Positions 12,985 to 15,133 of a stretch of 15,133 nucleotides of DNA are shown here, in pieces; the first letter of the stretch is position 1, and every line of letters begins with the position of its first letter. Below the pieces are notes generated by a model. The model made no database searches. It saw only the letters and a program-made list of their open reading frames with translations, and was not told where the DNA came from. The DNA is taken from NCBI GenBank assembly GCA_036782715.1, contig DAIPYN010000033.1:1-15133 (forward strand), given 5' to 3'. The translations under genes were made by a program, and so were the position numbers. The stretch comes from UBA3478 sp036782715 (GTDB lineage: Bacteria; Bacteroidota; Bacteroidia; Flavobacteriales; Flavobacteriaceae).

Positions 12985-15068
12985 TGATCTAACTTCTTTC
13001 GATAGTAATCGTACATATCAAACTGAGATCGAATAGCAAGCTTTTTGTTTTTGCGATAAGCGTTGTCTTGTTTAGCCGTAAAACGTCTACCCTTAACATT
13101 GTCATTCCAACTCATCTCAAAACTATCGATCACTTCTTGCTTGAGGTCTTCCTGGTAAATCGGTACTCCGACCTCTACCCTATTCTCAATGTTTCGGGTC
13201 ATCCAATCCGCAGAGGAGATATATACTTTTGAATCACCTCCATTCTCAAAAATAAAAACACGCGGATGCTCCAAAAACTTATCGACCACACTGATGGCTT
13301 CAATATTCTCACTTTGCCCCTTAACTCCTGGTACTAAACAATTAATTCCTCGGATAACCATTTTTATTTTTACCCCAGCTTGACTCGCTTGGTAAAGGCG
13401 ATCAATCATCTTATATGAAGTAAAACTATTCATCTTAATTCTTATCGAGGCAGGCTTCCCTGCTTTAGCATTTAGAATCTCTTGTTGAATTAAACGCGTA
13501 AAGGTGCTTTCTGTGTAATGAGGAGAAACAATTAGATGCTTGTACTTCCTAACTCTATAGGTTGTAGTTAAAAATTCAAATACCTTTTCGACTTCAGAGA
13601 GTATTCCTTTATGCGAGGTAAATAAAGTGTAATCGGTATAGATTTTTGCCGTCGATTCGTTGAAATTACCGGTACTAATAAATCCAAAATATTCTAACGA
13701 TCTCGGTTTAGTTTCTCGAGTAATTACGCAAATCTTAGAGTGTACCTTAAGACCACGAATACCAAAGATTAGATTAATCCCAGCTTCCTTAAATTTATTA
13801 GCATAATCAATGTTCGATTGTTCATCAAAACGTGCCTGAAGCTCAATCTGAACGGTTACTTTTTTGCCATTTTTAGCTGCATTAATTAGAGCGGCCGCTA
13901 CCTGAGAGTTTTTAGCTAGTCGGTAAATGGTAATCTTGATTTCTTTAACTTTCGGATCTAGGGCAGCTTCTTTCAAGAATCGAACGACATATCCATAATT
14001 CTGAAATGGAGTATACATGAGATAGTCTCTCTTTCGAATCTGATTGAAAAGACTACCTTCCATCTCAAAACCGGCGATGGGCAAAGGATCTATTCGCTCG
14101 TACTGCAATTCAGATCTTCCAAAGTTAGGAAAGCTCATGTAATCACGTCGATTGTGATAACGACCTCCAGGAATCACACTATCTGTATTCTCTATATCAA
14201 TTTTCTTCTTCAGAAAAGTAAGGGTATCCAATTTGATTCGTTTATCATAGACAAAACGAACAGGATCGCTAATTTTTCGATTACTTACAGAGGTAGATAT
14301 TTTTTCTAAAAAACTTTTTTCAAGATCATCGTCAATATCAAGTTCAGCATCTCGAGTAATCTTTATCATATGTGCCTCGATTTCATCGTAATCAAACATG
14401 AAGAAAATTCGATCAAGACAATGCCTGATAATATCATCCAATACCATTACATAGTTCTTACCTTTTTTTTGAGGTAGTACCACGAAACGATCTAAGCTAT
14501 TTGGAATTTCAATTAGGGCGTATCTAATCGATACCTCCTTATTATTCCTAGAACCTCCGGCGTTGTTGTATTTCGCTAAGCGAACCGCTAAGTATGCAGC
14601 AGTTTCTTTCAGCATAGGAAAACCGTCGATACTGTGAAGATCAATGGTGATTAATTCAGGATTAACCTTAGCCAAAAAGTAGTCTTCGACAAATGACTTC
14701 TGTTCTTCTTGAAGTTCTGATTCGTTAATCAAGTAAATCTCATGATCCTTTAATTCCTCCGTAATATCTTTCAGAATCTTCATGCTACGAGACTGAGATT
14801 TAATAGTCAAGGCAGTAATCTGAGCTAATAAATCAGTGGCTTTAGTCCCACCGAGTAATTGCTTACCCGTCGGGTCATTATCAACCACCCGTTTAACCGT
14901 GGCATATCTAACCCTGAAAAACTCATCTAGATTATTACTAAAAATTCCTAGAAAACGAATACGATCAATAATAGGAACTCGTTGATCAGCACTTTCCTGC
15001 AAGACTCGCTCGTTAAACTGAAGCCAGCTTATTTCACGATTAATATATTGATACTTCGAAGAAGACAT
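12981..15068 (-). CDS. ppk1: Polyphosphate kinase 1
   Basis: Makes inorganic polyphosphate from ATP in a reversible reaction, usually at the inner membrane. The 695-residue length is normal for PPK1. The N-terminal domain starts YINREISWLQFNERVLQEA-like, followed by RIRFLGIFSNNLDEFFRVR. The head domain follows, with YMSFPNFGRSELQYERIDPLPI and the line MYTPFQNYGYVVRFLKEAALDPKVKEIKITIYRLA. The two catalytic-domain histidines are H443 in LKVHSKI (matching the autophosphorylated His of E. coli) and H601 in FLEHPRVFIFENGGD, with spacing like E. coli PPK. SSADWMTRN is present near the end. The ATG at 15068 lies 65 nt from the window edge, and I saw no convincing promoter in that stretch. It is convergent with miaE and overlaps it by 4 nt. 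Confidence 0.96.
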   Translation of the reverse strand: MSSSKYQYINREISWLQFNERVLQESADQRVPIIDRIRFLGIFSNNLDEFFRVRYATVKRVVDNDPTGKQLLGGTKATDLLAQITALTIKSQSRSMKILKDITEELKDHEIYLINESELQEEQKSFVEDYFLAKVNPELITIDLHSIDGFPMLKETAAYLAVRLAKYNNAGGSRNNKEVSIRYALIEIPNSLDRFVVLPQKKGKNYVMVLDDIIRHCLDRIFFMFDYDEIEAHMIKITRDAELDIDDDLEKSFLEKISTSVSNRKISDPVRFVYDKRIKLDTLTFLKKKIDIENTDSVIPGGRYHNRRDYMSFPNFGRSELQYERIDPLPIAGFEMEGSLFNQIRKRDYLMYTPFQNYGYVVRFLKEAALDPKVKEIKITIYRLAKNSQVAAALINAAKNGKKVTVQIELQARFDEQSNIDYANKFKEAGINLIFGIRGLKVHSKICVITRETKPRSLEYFGFISTGNFNESTAKIYTDYTLFTSHKGILSEVEKVFEFLTTTYRVRKYKHLIVSPHYTESTFTRLIQQEILNAKAGKPASIRIKMNSFTSYKMIDRLYQASQAGVKIKMVIRGINCLVPGVKGQSENIEAISVVDKFLEHPRVFIFENGGDSKVYISSADWMTRNIENRVEVGVPIYQEDLKQEVIDSFEMSWNDNVKGRRFTAKQDNAYRKNKKLAIRSQFDMYDYYRKKLDH

Positions 15069-15133
15069 AAATCAACTATTAAAGGAGTAATATACGCTTT
15101 ACGGAGCTAATCGTACTGAAGACCAAGACTTAT

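Noticed and set aside
15069..15133. Promoter or new gene upstream of ppk1
   Set aside because: A TTG and a TATATTAC on the minus strand have a 29-nt spacer, too long. AAAGGAG on the plus strand has no start codon after it.
1..15133. Hidden defence system, mobile element or CRISPR
   Set aside because: All long frames are accounted for by recognised core genes or their shadows; no direct-repeat arrays, transposase or integrase motifs, or tRNA attachment sites were seen.

Overview
The window looks like core chromosome of a member of the Bacteroidota, most likely Flavobacteriales. Four things point there: promoter -7 boxes of the Bacteroidota type TAnnTTTG, almost no Shine-Dalgarno sequences, a DUF3822 gene directly before rsmD, and Bacteroidota-style sequences for YebC, DnaX and the RecD-like helicase. 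It is moderately AT-rich and very compact. I saw no tRNA, rRNA, insertion sequence, prophage or CRISPR array. The only stretch over 300 bases without a real protein gene is about 10309-10663, and it is filled by the RNase P RNA gene and two promoters.

Layout. (1) 2-4631, plus strand: the 3' end of thrA, then thrB and thrC as an overlapping threonine operon, followed closely by gcvT (aminomethyltransferase) and an SDR/RmlD-like protein whose active-site Tyr and Lys appear to be lost. (2) 4641-5389, plus: yebC with its own -7 box inside an AT-rich inverted repeat. (3) 5376-8266, minus: a probable operon of RecD-like helicase, kdsB (CMP-Kdo synthesis for LPS) and a HAD hydrolase, convergent with yebC and overlapping it. 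(4) 8329-10308, plus: a promoter, a small membrane-anchored protein of unknown function, a DUF3822 gene and rsmD (16S rRNA methyltransferase). A perfect 15-bp hairpin with a T tract lies inside the first codons of the DUF3822 gene. (5) 10279-10605, minus: rnpB (RNase P RNA), whose 3' end overlaps the end of rsmD, with a good promoter. (6) 10651-12984, plus: dnaX (clamp-loader tau/gamma) from a probably leaderless promoter, then miaE (tRNA hydroxylase) 2 nt later. (7) 12981-15068, minus: ppk1 (polyphosphate kinase), overlapping the end of miaE by 4 nt.

The gene content is housekeeping: amino-acid and one-carbon metabolism, LPS sugar activation, DNA replication and repair, RNA processing and modification, and polyphosphate. 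The most interesting signals lie at the level of expression. dnaX carries an A10 run containing A_AAA_AAG in frame, at the domain III / tau-linker boundary, with stop codons almost immediately in both other frames. This predicts a shorter gamma-like product made by frameshifting or transcriptional slippage. The terminator-like hairpin inside the DUF3822 reading frame suggests attenuation between a well-expressed membrane protein gene and the weakly started (TTG) DUF3822 and rsmD genes. All three tail-to-tail junctions in the window overlap.
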